Part shown: piece by piece, positions 43,095 through 53,152 of the stretch
How the letters are laid out: every line of letters starts with the position of its first letter
Numbering within the stretch: position 1 is the first letter of the stretch
DNA from: Aplidium turbinatum
Taxonomy: Eukaryota; Chordata; Ascidiacea; Aplousobranchia; Polyclinidae
Assembly (NCBI GenBank): GCA_918807975.1
Contig: OU964923.1
Location: forward strand, 6,448,001-6,512,000
Direction: 5' to 3'
DNA: 64,000 nucleotides
Program-made: the position numbers and the translations under genes
The notes under the pieces: generated by a model
Databases searched by the model: none
Told to the model about the DNA's origin: nothing
What the model saw: the letters and a program-made list of their open reading frames with translations, nothing else

Positions 43095-43975
43095 ATGGTG
43101 ATTGATAAACATGATAAATCGGCCAAAAAATCTAATTTTAAACGTTTTCCGAGGAGAGTCGCAAGATTAGAACAATTTCGTTCTTTACGTGAAGACCCAG
43201 GAGCGGGCACAAGTAGCGCTTTGGTTAAAACACCTTTAATTTATTCAAGCTCAGAAACTTTGTCATCCAATGAAGAACGCTGCGAAGATTTTGATTATCA
43301 ACCCAGTTTTGCCTCTGAAAACCCCAGAAAAAGCAAGGTTACTTCCAGTTTTGTAGTATTTGCTGAATCATGCGATCGTAGGCTACTGGTATTTCAGATA
43401 GGTCTGCAGCACTTATTGCTTCATCACTTCTACAAGATGCGGTAGTTTAACGGATAGCGAATCTCAATTAGTCATAGATAAAAGCAAAGTGAGAAGAGCG
43501 AGTAAAAAAATGAGGTTTACAACTCAAATGGAAAGTAGGCCTATCATGTGCATAAATTTGCAAAGCGTATATTTTGATAGCTAAAAAGATTAAACCATCA
43601 AACAAAATGAAATTGCTAGGCGACTTCGAAAACATTTTGCAGTTGAAGAACACATTACTTTACTTGAGGAGCCAAGTTATCATTTCATTGGTCATTTTAC
43701 TGCAGCCAACTGATCTAATGTGTCAATAGCTACCGGGATTCTTGAATATCTTGGATCCAATAAAATTAGCTACGATAATGTAATAGCAATTGGATGCGAT
43801 GGAACCGCAATAAACACAAGTCAAAAAGGCGTCGTGATAAAGCTCCTGGAAGATCATTTCCTAAAGCCACTTCAATGCCTACTCCATACTAATGAATTGC
43901 CTCTTAGGCATCGCATCTTATAAAAGATATGGCAATACTAGCAGACCTGATAGCTTCACTGGGCCCATTATAAAG
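43095..43975 (+). pseudogene. decayed transposase, N-terminal and middle part
   Basis: Pieces in several frames align in order with the family. Readable parts: QFRSLREDPGAGTSSALV, then ISDRSAALIASSLLQDAVV, SQLVIDKSKVRRASKK, a YFDS piece (DDE-like core begins), HFAVEEHITLLEEPSYHFIG, the frame 43720-43923 with DNVIAIGCDGTAINTSQKG (likely second catalytic Asp) and LHTNELPLRH, and SFTGPIIKQL at the insertion point. Several stops and frame changes interrupt it, so it is not functional. The coding sequence resumes at 46135. Confidence 0.8.
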
Positions 43976-43983
43976 CAGCTAGC

Positions 43984-44761
43984 TGTCACGATTTCTTTCT
44001 ATCTCTTACCAGGAAAAAGACTTGGAAAGATTCAATGACGTAGTTTAATGGGTTATAACCGAAAAGCAGTCAATTAAATGTCGAATGGTTTCACTAGTGA
44101 AATGATAATCTAACTTATTGAAGGACTTTAACGAACGGCTTCTCAAATAACTCTAATTTCGAACACAATTTATATCAGCACCAATTCTCATCTAGGCCTA
44201 CTTGTATTCGATTTCTTCAACTCTCAATCAACAATAATTTCTGCACCAATTACCAATCCACAACTCTCATAATCAACTCGTCATAATACAACTCCCATAA
44301 TCACATAATCAACTCAATAATAATGATTACACAAATTACACCACTATTTATAGAAGGTTGTTTCGGTCTAGTAACTTCGAGAAGGTTACGTAATGTCACA
44401 TTGTTCTATCAAGTTGCATTAATGTAAACAAGCAGAAGCCCAAAGAAGTTTAAAGAATGTCACGTAGGAGTAGAAGATTCTTACATAATAAATATTTCGC
44501 AATCGGACATCTACTGGTAAACATCCTTATGACGTCACGACAAACGACGCTCAGAAATTATGAAAAACAACAGAACATTCCAGATTTGCATGCTTACAGA
44601 CGATTCTGGAAATGCGTTACATAATACAGATTTCTCATTCAAAGGTTACTTCAGGTCAATACCCGATAATAACACATCGCTCAAAATTCCATAATGAAAA
44701 CAGCACATTCTGTCAAGACGCAGAGTAGCCCGACGCGACACCTTGCACATTGACTGTGACA
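43984..44761 (-). repeat. Ty3/gypsy-type LTR
   Basis: On the minus strand it begins TGTCACAGTCAATG after the purine tract and ends AAATCGTGACA, with inverted tips TGTCAC and GTGACA. TATA-like CTATAAATAG (complement near 44345) fits an LTR promoter. Confidence 0.65.
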
Positions 44762-44879
44762 TACGCCCCCCCTTAGAATATTCTTGCAAACAATATAACA
44801 ACACAATCAATACAAAACATATTACAAAAACAATTAATTACTCAATAAATCAATTCTCATAAGTCCATCGTTGCATGAT

Positions 44880-45500
44880 CTACCAACGATAGCTTTTCTC
44901 AAAACAATAGTCACGTTTTCTGCGAAAGTTTTCAACGACCTCAACAACTTCAGTGCATCGGCGAGCGAGATGACCCATCTTCCTACATCGGAAACACCTC
45001 CTCTCCGGACAGTCCTTGGCGAGATGACCTTCTTTGTGACAGTTGTAGCAAGCATTTTCATCAAAAGAGCAGCTCCTGGCTATGTGTCCAATCTCCCCAC
45101 ATCGGTAACAATGGTTGTCACGGCAACGTCTGTTTTCCGAATGTCCGCCGTCAGCAACACACTCCCTGGCGAAGTGTCCGCGTCTATCGCATCTATAGCA
45201 AACTCCAAATGATCGTCGCCTGCCTCTTCCCCTCGGTTCTTCGCGCTCATTGTATCCATGACCGTGAGATCGTCGCTGATTATCTGCAGAACAATCTCGA
45301 GCAAAGTGACCATTCTTGCCACAAGAATAACAAGTAACTTCAAAATTTCTCTCAATAGACCTTTCCCGCAGCTCTGTGCAATGAAGCGTGACGTTGAAAA
45401 CAATCACATTGGCTGCTTCATTGGCAAGCACAAAATTGCTTGTCAATGCTTGATAACTTGTTGCGTAGTTAGTAGAATCTTCGTAAAAACATGGAATCAA
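44880..45500 (-). CDS. CNBP-like zinc-knuckle protein inside an LTR element
   Basis: The open frame has five CCHC knuckles: CYSCGKNGHFARDC, CYRCDRRGHFAREC, CYRCGEIGHIARSC, CYNCHKEGHLAKDC and CFRCRKMGHLARRC. An arginine/glycine linker (PRGRGRRRSFG) lies between knuckles 1 and 2, exactly where CNBP has its RGG box, and FDENACYNC matches CNBP QEDACYNC. CNBP binds single-stranded nucleic acids and G-rich RNA. There is no ATG before the first knuckle; the reading upstream (VIFNVTLHC-like) may be other sequence joined by splicing, and GCACAG|AG at about 45382 would be a usable acceptor. The frame ends about 110 bases before the LTR purine tract. It could be a host CNBP copy captured by the retroelement, or an unusual multi-knuckle nucleocapsid; I favour capture. 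Confidence 0.7.
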   Translation of the reverse strand: MIPCFYEDSTNYATSYQALTSNFVLANEAANVIVFNVTLHCTELRERSIERNFEVTCYSCGKNGHFARDCSADNQRRSHGHGYNEREEPRGRGRRRSFGVCYRCDRRGHFARECVADGGHSENRRCRDNHCYRCGEIGHIARSCSFDENACYNCHKEGHLAKDCPERRCFRCRKMGHLARRCTEVVEVVENFRRKRDYCFEKSYRW

Positions 45501-45827
45501 CGTTAAAAAACAAGGATCTGACTGTTAAATTTTATTCAAGTTACTTTTATATGAAAAACAAGCCAAGTTGATGAAGACTTAAGGGCAAACACTTAACATT
45601 TGCCCAAACTCATCCAATAAAAGCTGGATTTCCGCAGAAGTTTGGTGATTACTTTAGATATAAAATCGAAGCTACGTTTTAATCTTTTTTCCGACCACAG
45701 AAGATTTCAATTATTTGTTTGTTTAGCCTACCCAGTTTCATATCAACCACCCAGTAAAGTTGACATGAAGTCCAGTAATGGGCTAGCCTAATCATGTTTT
45801 TTTACTCCCATTGCAACAACATATAGA

Positions 45828-46040
45828 GTACGTAGCCTTCACTGCGATCACAAATGCAACACAATAAGAAGCAACGAAGAGATATATGGCCTAGTTGTCG
45901 AGTCAGCTGCTATCCTTATTTTAGCATGACATTAAGTGTCTTTGCCGAGACACAAGCGCAAACTCTGGAGCGGTGTCGAACCGACGTCCTTTGCGAACGT
46001 CGCGCAAACGTTTTCACCACTCAACCATGCAGTTGCTACA
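45828..46040 (-). repeat. tRNA-derived SINE, family 2, second copy
   Basis: Minus-strand copy of the family at 16372-16610: the plus strand shows GGAGCGGTGTCGAACCGACG (B box complement), TTGCCGAGACACAAG, and the tail side AACACAATAAGAAGC. Both ends are less preserved. Confidence 0.78.
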
Positions 46041-46134
46041 TTACTATAAATTGTTTGTACTTAATTAGAGTTTTATAATGTTAAAAAGTTTACTAAAATT
46101 TAAGACAACAAGGCTAATAATTTTCACTGTCACA

Positions 46135-46560
46135 CAGCTAGATGTTGTAAAATATAAAGCAGTTCCGGCACCAGAAATTGAAATTGATGAAAATGACCTC
46201 AGCACTGACCAAAAATATCTTCTACACATGCACAGAGCAGTGAAAATTGGAGATATATCAATTCATTTCGCATATAGGAGTCCAGGTATGATGAACCACT
46301 CAAGATGGTTGAACACTGCCAATAGAATTCTACGTTTACATGTTGCATCTAACGCGTCAGCTGTATTGGTGGAACGTGTGGACTATATTATGAATGTTTA
46401 TATTCCAGTATGGTTTGCCATTATAAAGGAAAGCAATTTCACTAATGGCCAAAAACATTTCTTTAGAATTCTACACTCTGCTCAGAAGCTATCAAATAAA
46501 CCCCCAATATCCTCAAAAAGTAGATAGAGGAATGCGTTTTATGCCCATCCTGAAAACATT
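46135..46560 (+). pseudogene. decayed transposase, C-terminal part
   Basis: Continuation of the transposase of the long-TIR element. Readable: VVKYKAVPAPEIEIDENDLS, TDQKYLLHMHRAV, RSPGMMNHSRWLNTANRILR, VDYIMNVYIPVWFAI, then after a stop RNAFYAHPEN. The SRWLNTANRILRL block is the best-conserved signature of this family. One stop and a short frame change are visible at the end; the last part of the protein is cut off by the LTR insertion at 46629. Confidence 0.82.
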
Positions 46561-46628
46561 TGTAAATGTTTGTAAATGACAAATTTGTGTAAACAAAATC
46601 ATGATAACAATTTACGTGGAACTGTAGC

Positions 46629-47187
46629 TGTTACGGCCAATCTCTGTACAAATCAAACGTCATATAAAACCGTTCAAGTCTACTGAATATTACGTCATGG
46701 AAATTCCTAAAGCATGTGCCAAAATTGCACCATCGTTCATAAGACCTGTTTGGACCTGTTTGGGCCTGTTTAAACAGGAAATATTACATCAGCTTAAACA
46801 CCTGTTGGAATGACTTCATAATTGTCTTTCATTTATTGCGTCACAGTTACTTTCTACGTGAATTTGAGATATTGATATCTATTCTGGTCATTCGTAAAAT
46901 GATTGTTTGAAAGTTGGCCGCACATTTAACTGTTGGCTTAGTGCTTGCTAGCTGGACAAAAGTTCCGTCTTTTATCCAATTAATCTGTATTGTAGTGACA
47001 GTTTTTTTAGAGGTGTAGGCGTTACACCTATTTTCGATAGCCTCGGGCTAATTTTACTGGAATACACTGTTTGAATAGACGTTTCGAAAGTGTGTTTATT
47101 TTTGGGTCATTGCATGCAGACGAACGGATTTGGGAATCTTACGTTACAATTTTCCCACGAAGAGATTATGGTTTACCGCTGTGACCA
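46629..47187 (+). repeat. left LTR of the compact element
   Basis: 559 bp, TG...CA, same as the right LTR by eye. Confidence 0.92.
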
Positions 47188-47636
47188 TAAAAAATAAAAG
47201 ACGATTCTCTGTCTAGTGTTTGGCACAGAAGCACTTAGAAGCAAAGAAATAATAAAAGAAGATCTTATTGGTTGGTAGTCTAAAGAAGCAAAGAAAATTA
47301 AAGACATTTCTTCTCGGTAGGCAACTGAAGAACTTTAAGCTAAAAAGTAAAGACATTTCTTCTCAGTTTGGTACAGAAGAAAAAATAACTTTGACATTCA
47401 TTGGCAAGAAAGAAGATTAAAGGCAATCCATCTGTGCTTGAAGATTCAAGTGGAAGAATCCAAGCAAGTTTTGTGGACGTTTGGACTTCACATACTCGTA
47501 CAGCTACGGTATCGTGCATTTAAATTCTTTTTTGTATTTTTACGGTCTTTGCAGTTAAGTTTTTTATAACTACTGTAATTTTGTGTGTTTGTGTAACTTA
47601 ATTTTTTAATTGTTAAATTTAGCCCTAACATTTAAT

Positions 47637-49058
47637 ATGTCTACACTCGGTGGCGACAGGGACTCGACCGCCGTAGACTCGACTGAGTTTAAGCTTGATG
47701 ATGTTCTTTGCGGTCGGGCAGGCCATTCTGGGGAGGGACCCATTAACGATGAGGCTAAGTCAGTTCGAGAGGCCCGGCATCTTAGACGGGATATTTTGAC
47801 TCAAATTGGGAAACTTTCTGTGGCCCTAGGTTCTTTGAGTGATAAGCAGGAACTGTTAATTTTTAGATCTAAGTTATCTACTTTAGAAGAGGAATTACGG
47901 CATTTCCATGCTCTTTTGAGTAAAATTGTTAACTCTGCAATCTTGGCAGAACTTCGTGATAGGGTAGATCCCGAATTTAACTCGTTAAAAAATAACTTCG
48001 AACAAAAAGAAAGTGAGTTCTCAGATAGGTTGGATGCTGACATACATCCTGAGGATAGCGCCTCAAATGTAAGCACTAGGATGTCTGAGAGCTCGTCACG
48101 GATAGTTGCACAAATTAACCTACAGTTAAGACGAGAGGAGCTCCAGATCCAAGCTGAGGCCGAAGCAAGAGCTGCTGAGGCCATCGCAAGAGCTGAAGCC
48201 ATACGAGCTGAGGCTGCCGCGAGAGCTGAGGCCGACGCGAGAGCTGCTGAGGCCGAAGCGAAAGCTGCTGAGGCCGCCGCGAGAGCCGAAGCTAGAGCTG
48301 CTGAGTTCGCACTCAAAGACGCTCAGTTGAGGGCCGAACAAGGAAGGAAGAAGGCTTTAAAACAATCTGAATTTCGAGGAACTTGTGTAAATGATGTAAT
48401 GTCTTCTTGCCCTGACTTGTCCGACTTGTTAAACCCTCTGGCAGATGTCTTGGCTAGATTTCGGCTTGAAAGATTTGGTTTCATGGCTGATGTGACCAAA
48501 TACTTTTTTCACATTTTGGACTCTTCAATTCGTAAGCCCAATTTTATTGAACTGCTTACGTACACAGGCAGTGCCGTTCGGATCGTGAACGAACGCCCTT
48601 TGGTACCTTTGAGTGACGACCCTAGGGATTTTACTGTCATCACCCCTGCCTCACTTTTGACCCCATACTTAGACCCATACTGTGCTGTTGGGCAACCACA
48701 TGATCGTGACCAATTAAGAAGGGATTATCGGTTCAATTTGTCACTTTCTCAGCAGTTTTGGAGTAAATGGATCGATTTTTACTTGCCAGGTCTTCAGGGC
48801 CGGAAAAAATGGCTAAAAATGGCCGAGAATTTGGAGCCTGGTCAACTTGTAGTGGTAGGTTCTCTCCAAGACATTGGTAAACGTGAGAAGTATCAACTTG
48901 GGAGGGTGCATGAGGTAGTTCCACAAATTAGGAAAGGGAAGCCTGTGGTTCGTAGAGCCAAAGTTGCCGTCTGCAACTATGATGAGAGTACGGGGAAAGT
49001 AAAAGTAGACTACGTGTTGAGGGATATTTCGTGCCTCGCCCCCGTAAAGAACACCTAA
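47637..49058 (+). CDS. gag/pol-derived fusion ORF of the compact element
   Basis: The first ATG (47637) gives 473 residues. The N-terminal half is gag-like with a long alanine/glutamate coiled coil (EARAAEAIARAEAIRAEAA). Then come a short piece that looks pol-derived (CPDLSDLLNPLADVLARF, FMADV) and an integrase C-terminal region (NERPLVPLSDDPRDF, SQQFWSKWIDFYLPGLQ, GRVHEVVP), as in BEL elements. Treated as a fossil; no function proposed. Confidence 0.8.
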   Translation: MSTLGGDRDSTAVDSTEFKLDDVLCGRAGHSGEGPINDEAKSVREARHLRRDILTQIGKLSVALGSLSDKQELLIFRSKLSTLEEELRHFHALLSKIVNSAILAELRDRVDPEFNSLKNNFEQKESEFSDRLDADIHPEDSASNVSTRMSESSSRIVAQINLQLRREELQIQAEAEARAAEAIARAEAIRAEAAARAEADARAAEAEAKAAEAAARAEARAAEFALKDAQLRAEQGRKKALKQSEFRGTCVNDVMSSCPDLSDLLNPLADVLARFRLERFGFMADVTKYFFHILDSSIRKPNFIELLTYTGSAVRIVNERPLVPLSDDPRDFTVITPASLLTPYLDPYCAVGQPHDRDQLRRDYRFNLSLSQQFWSKWIDFYLPGLQGRKKWLKMAENLEPGQLVVVGSLQDIGKREKYQLGRVHEVVPQIRKGKPVVRRAKVAVCNYDESTGKVKVDYVLRDISCLAPVKNT

Positions 49059-49363
49059 GTGTTATGGTTTGAGCCTGGTTTTGTCTGCGGTGGCCGACCC
49101 TTGTCTGAGCCCGGAACAGTCGGTTATTAGCGCAACCATTGTATATAGCGTCATTTTAGCGTGTACGTATGGTACTAATTTCATGTATCGTCGCGTATTC
49201 TTATTGCTGTTCATTCTTTGCATGCCCTTTGTATTTGCGTATTAACTTAAACGTGAGTGATTCAAACAATTTGTGTATCGTGTGTTTTATTCATTGGCTC
49301 ACGATTGTCCTTCAATTCTTTTTTAGTTATGCCATGTTAGACTGTCATAACTAGGGGCCGCTA

Positions 49364-49922
49364 TGTTACGGCCAATCTCTGTACAAATCAAACGTCATAT
49401 AAAACCGTTCAAGTCTACTGAATATTACGTCATGGAAATTCCTAAAGCATGTGCCAAAATTGCACCATCGTTCATAAGACCTGTTTGGACCTGTTTGGGC
49501 CTGTTTAAACAGGAAATATTACATCAGCTTAAACACCTGTTGGAATGACTTCATAATTGTCTTTCATTTATTGCGTCACAGTTACTTTCTACGTGAATTT
49601 GAGATATTGATATCTATTCTGGTCATTCGTAAAATGATTGTTTGAAAGTTGGCCGCACATTTAACTGTTGGCTTAGTGCTTGCTAGCTGGACAAAAGTTC
49701 CGTCTTTTATCCAATTAATCTGTATTGTAGTGACAGTTTTTTTAGAGGTGTAGGCGTTACACCTATTTTCGATAGCCTCGGGCTAATTTTACTGGAATAC
49801 ACTGTTTGAATAGACGTTTCGAAAGTGTGTTTATTTTTGGGTCATTGCATGCAGACGAACGGATTTGGGAATCTTACGTTACAATTTTCCCACGAAGAGA
49901 TTATGGTTTACCGCTGTGACCA
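49364..49922 (+). repeat. right LTR of the compact element
   Basis: 559 bp, begins TGTTACGGCC after CTAGGGGCCGCTA and ends TGACCA before GTAGC. Confidence 0.92.
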
Positions 49923-50073
49923 GTAGCCTATAGTACATTCCATTTACTGAACCTGCAGATTATATTACTTTTATTCTGAAGTAAATTATAGGTTGCGTTT
50001 TATAGCTGCAACTGATCAAACGTAGGCTACTATTGCTTTTAGTTTAAGCAAGACTACGTCTTATAGTTTGTCA

Positions 50074-50515
50074 GTTCGTATCATCCTGCAAAGTTAGTGG
50101 ACAGAACATAAATGAGAGTACAGCGTTAACACCATCTCGCCCTTTTACGACAAGTTTGTTTATTGAGCAATGACAAAATAGCATTTCAAATTGGTGAAAA
50201 TTCAGCATTTTGGTCGTCGATGCGGGGGCAGTAAACCTTAAGCTTCGAACATGCCTTTACATAGGAAAGTTCTGGGTACATCCCACTTACAATTTATAAC
50301 TAGCCAGTAGAAAAATTATAAAAAAAATTATGTTAAAATGGAAAGTGAAATTTCTCCTTTTTTTTCAAAAAATTGAAAGTTTGACCCCCCTGCGGGGGCA
50401 GAAGATGCACCCCCAAACTGACAAAATTTTGCACACGTAATTTTTTTATGCATGTGCCACTTTTTATGACTAGCCGTATTTGAATTTCAAAAAAAGTCAA
50501 AAACGGCCCACCCTA
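50074..50515 (-). repeat. right long terminal inverted repeat
   Basis: Partner of 42395-42838, ending CCCACCCTA before the TTGTGCAA duplication. Confidence 0.9.
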
Positions 50516-50523
50516 TTGTGCAA

Positions 50524-50840
50524 CCAATAATACTGTATATAGGCTACACTACAGTATAAATAAAATATGCCAAATAATGCTTTACAGAAACCTATTTTTT
50601 CAAATGTAGCTCAAAAATTCTACAGAACGCCATCAAATCTCAATTATTTTTTGAAAAAGGGGGCAGCCAACAAAAAACAAACTCACCCTCAGAAAGCGTC
50701 TAAATTAGTTAATTTCACCACTGTTTGCATTGATTTATTGCTTCTTTCCGCTGCCAAACTATTTTCAACAACTTTCTATAAACGTGATAAACCTTCAAAT
50801 TATCATTTCACCTGCCCAACGACGTAAAAATTGCAAGACC
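50524..50840. other. spacer, no gene recognised
   Basis: Contains an 86-codon open frame (50567-50827, MPNNALQKPIFSNVAQ) that is lysine/asparagine-rich and unlike anything I know. Probably chance. Confidence 0.35.
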
Positions 50841-51415
50841 TTTTAATTGGTTAGCGCGTGATTTCTGAAACGAAGAAGCTTCAAGATCAAGCGGCGCTGG
50901 TTCGACTCTCGGAGTGTGCGCTTAAACATCCGCATCTAATGGATGAAATAATTCCCCGGCAACAAGACTTCAACAATCGAAAACTTCACTCTGTCAATCT
51001 TGGTGACCGGGCCTGTGTCAGTGGTTCAAAGTCTCTACAGCCTACAGGTATGCGAAACTGTCCGCCCCGTTAGCTCAGTGGTTACGCGCCCGGCTCATAA
51101 TCACGCGACGCAAGTTCGACTCTCGGGGTGTGCGCTTGAGCAACGCATTTCAGGACTGCTCTCCATTCAGCGGCACCTGGTGAATGGAATAATTCCCCGG
51201 CAACAAGACTTCAACAATCGGAAAACTTTACTCTGCCAATCTCGGTAACCGGCCTTGTGTCAAGAGTCTCTACAAGTATGCGACACTACCAGGAATAACC
51301 AAACAAGGCTTTGTCAATCCGAGGATAAAGATTCAAAACCAACCAACCAAACTGCCAGGATTAAGCTCTGCAAGAAGCTTTCCCAGGCCGATGATAAAGC
51401 TTCAATCAATCAAAC
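50841..51415 (+). repeat. tRNA-derived SINE, family 1, interrupted by another SINE
   Basis: Head AATTGGTTAGCGCG, B box TGGTTCGACTC, body as in the family, then GCGAAACTG at 51060, where a second copy (51061-51348) is inserted; the 3' part resumes at 51355 (CCAGGATTAAGCTCTGC, AAGCTTCAATCAATCAAAC). It belongs to the longer subfamily shared with 52206-52510. Confidence 0.87.
51061..51348 (+). repeat. tRNA-derived SINE, family 1, nested copy
   Basis: A near-complete copy: CCGCCCCGTTAGCTCAGTGG (A box), AAGTTCGACTC (B box), body, and tail GAGGATAAAGATTC plus CCAA repeats. AAACTG occurs at both ends (51055-51060 and 51349-51354), the target duplication within the host SINE. Confidence 0.88.
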
Positions 51416-51417
51416 GT

Positions 51418-51632
51418 AGCCGGTCGTTTGGTCGACAGACATTTGGTCGAAAGGACATTTGGTCGACAGGACATTTGGGTTAGGGTTAGGTTAGAGTTAG
51501 AGTTAGGGTTAGAGTTAAGGTTAAGTTTAAGGTTAGTTAACTAACCCTAAAATGAATCGTTCTGTCGATCTAACGTCCTGTCGACCAAATGTTTTGTCGA
51601 CCAAATGTCTGTCGACCAAATGACCGGGTAGC
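51418..51632. mobile_element. fold-back element with telomere-like core
   Basis: Inverted arms of about 55 bp are made of repeated TTTGGTCGACAG and GGACATTTGGTCGA units (51419-51475) and their complements (51565-51630). Between them lies a tract of TTAGGG-like repeats (GGGTTAGGGTTAGG, then degenerate GAGTTA and AAGGTTA) ending ACTAACCCTAA. TAG stands at both outer edges and may be the target duplication. No coding sequence. Confidence 0.8.
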
Positions 51633-52205
51633 CTACCCAATCCAACTGGCTGCGGTTGGCAACTTTGACCGCGTAGGCTATTACAAACTGGTGTTGCAAC
51701 ATAAAAAAAATTGGTTGTCCCTGTTTGGCAAAGATAAACATGAACTGTTTCGCAAAGATAAACATGGATTTAAATCCAGTCGGATTGGTGTCACCCTCCG
51801 GATTTGGATTGGTTTCAGCTATTTTAACAAATCATGTAGGCTATCTTTGTTATTCCAGTGATTTATTTATTGCAGCTGCTGAACAAGAACGACTGTTTAG
51901 ACCTGTAGCGCACCCAGCATGGGGCTAAGGGGGCTTAAGCCCCCCCCAAACACGCCACTAAAAATGAAGTTTTTGTATGTTCCCTATTTATAGCCTACCT
52001 TTTGCTGACAGGTTAGATATGAATAAGACACAACAATACAACAGGGCTGAGCATTATAACAATATATTTTACATATTTACAAAGTTTTAACAGTCGAACG
52101 TTTTCGTCTTAATTTAAGCCCTCATCAAGAACCTGAAAATATTTATAAAAATGCAACAAATTTCAACTTCTTGAAGGTAAAATTACATTAGGAAAAGGCA
52201 ACTAA
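51633..52205. other. spacer with a possible transposon end
   Basis: No gene. A short direct repeat codes or spells AAAGATAAACATG twice at 51731-51766. A palindromic GGGGGCTTAAGCCCCC block at 51927-51944 resembles the inner part of hAT-type ends, without a partner. Confidence 0.4.
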
Positions 52206-52510
52206 TTGATTGAATCTTTATCCTCGGACTGGGAAAGCTTCTTGAAGAGCTTAATCCTGGCAGTTTCGCATACTTGTAGAGGCTTTGAATCACTGACACA
52301 GGCCCGGTCACCGAGATTGACAGAGTGAAGTTTCCGATTGTTGAAGTCTTGTTGCCAGGGAACTATTCCATCCATTAGATGCCGCTGAATGGAGAGCAGT
52401 CCTTAACGTGCGTTGCTCAAGCGCACACCCCGAGAGTCGAACCAGCGCCGCTTGATCTTGAAGCTTCGTTCCAGAAGTGACGCGCTAACCAATTGAGCTA
52501 TCGGGGCGGA
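52206..52510 (-). repeat. tRNA-derived SINE, family 1, long subfamily
   Basis: Minus-strand, nearly full length. Reading the complement: head CCGATAGCTCAATTGGTTAG, B box GGTTCGACTC, the body, CCAGGATTAAGCTC and tail GATTCAATCAATT. It serves as the reference for the uninterrupted form of the copy at 50841. Confidence 0.88.
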
Positions 52511-53152
52511 CTACACGAATATCTACAAAAAATCTGCACCACAGGGAACGTGATACCGGTAGGCTACCTACATCAAGTAAATGTTGAGGAGAATGGACGC
52601 AAATAAGTTAAGCTAATATTGTTTGTTTAAATTTGGGTTGTAGCTTTTGATTAACACTGCTTCCCGAATTTTGGTGTCAAACTGGGATTTGCCTTTGCTT
52701 AAAATTTTAAATGAGTCAGCAGAGAATTTTCGATCTGTACAAAAGAACAATCCATGATATGTTCTTTGATGGCACTTTTAAAGTTCAGATGCTCTCGTGG
52801 TCAAATGTCTGGTGGACACACCGATGTAGGCCTACCATACGTCAATGCCGAATCACAAGGACATGTAAAACTGTATACGAAATTTGAGCAGAGAGAAGAA
52901 ACAGTGGCGTGGGAGCATATGCTGCCGCCCCTGGCTTTCGTTGAAAATGCCGCCCTAAGTAGACTGCAGCAAATTTTGAAATAGTTTCATGTTCAAGCAA
53001 TCTTTTCAACAAAAATAATTACAAATAATGTGCCGCGTCTCAGAAGTTCTATATTACTTGAGAAAGAAGCCTCACTGTCTCAGCGTTAAGGCCAAAAATA
53101 AATTACAAAAAATGGACAACAAATGTAGGCTATTAGGCAAATAAAAGATCAA
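52511..53152. other. spacer, no gene recognised
   Basis: AT-rich, with a 76-codon open frame at 52754-52984 (MICSLMALLKFRCSRG) that is not recognised. Confidence 0.35.

Larger units (their letters stand above)
43983..46134 (-). mobile_element. 2.15-kb insertion: LTR, CNBP-like ORF and SINE
   Basis: CAGCTAG stands at both junctions (43976-43982 and 46135-46141), and removing the insertion restores the transposase reading IKQL-DVVKYKAV. On the minus strand it contains, in order: a SINE copy, the CNBP-like frame, a purine tract AAGGGGGGGCG, and a 778-bp LTR-like segment. A matching second LTR at the high-coordinate end was not found, so this is an incomplete Ty3/gypsy-like fossil. Confidence 0.7.
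46629..49922 (+). mobile_element. compact BEL/Pao-like LTR element
   Basis: Two 559-bp LTRs (46629-47187 and 49364-49922) start TGTTACGGCC, end GCTGTGACCA and look identical by eye; GTAGC flanks both sides (46624-46628 and 49923-49927). The interior holds one frame (473 residues) that keeps only some of the family's parts, so this is a broken, shortened derivative but a recent insertion, presumably mobilised by a fuller relative. It sits inside the 8.1-kb DNA transposon. Confidence 0.9.
42395..50515 (+). mobile_element. long-TIR DNA transposon, 8.1 kb with two later insertions
   Basis: Inverted ends of about 443 bp, roughly 90 percent alike, run from TAGGGTGGGACG inward (42395-42838) and from 50515 inward (50074-50515). 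TTGTGCAA flanks both sides exactly (42387-42394 and 50516-50523), an 8-bp palindromic duplication. Without a 2152-bp insertion (43983-46134) and a 3294-bp LTR insertion (46629-49922) it would be about 2.7 kb. It carries a decayed transposase of a family I know from cnidarian, insect and other invertebrate genomes but cannot name. Confidence 0.9.

Noticed and set aside
47801-48341. Alanine/serine-rich minus-strand frames opposite the compact element ORF
   Set aside because: They are the complement of the GCTGAGGCC repeats that encode the coiled coil.
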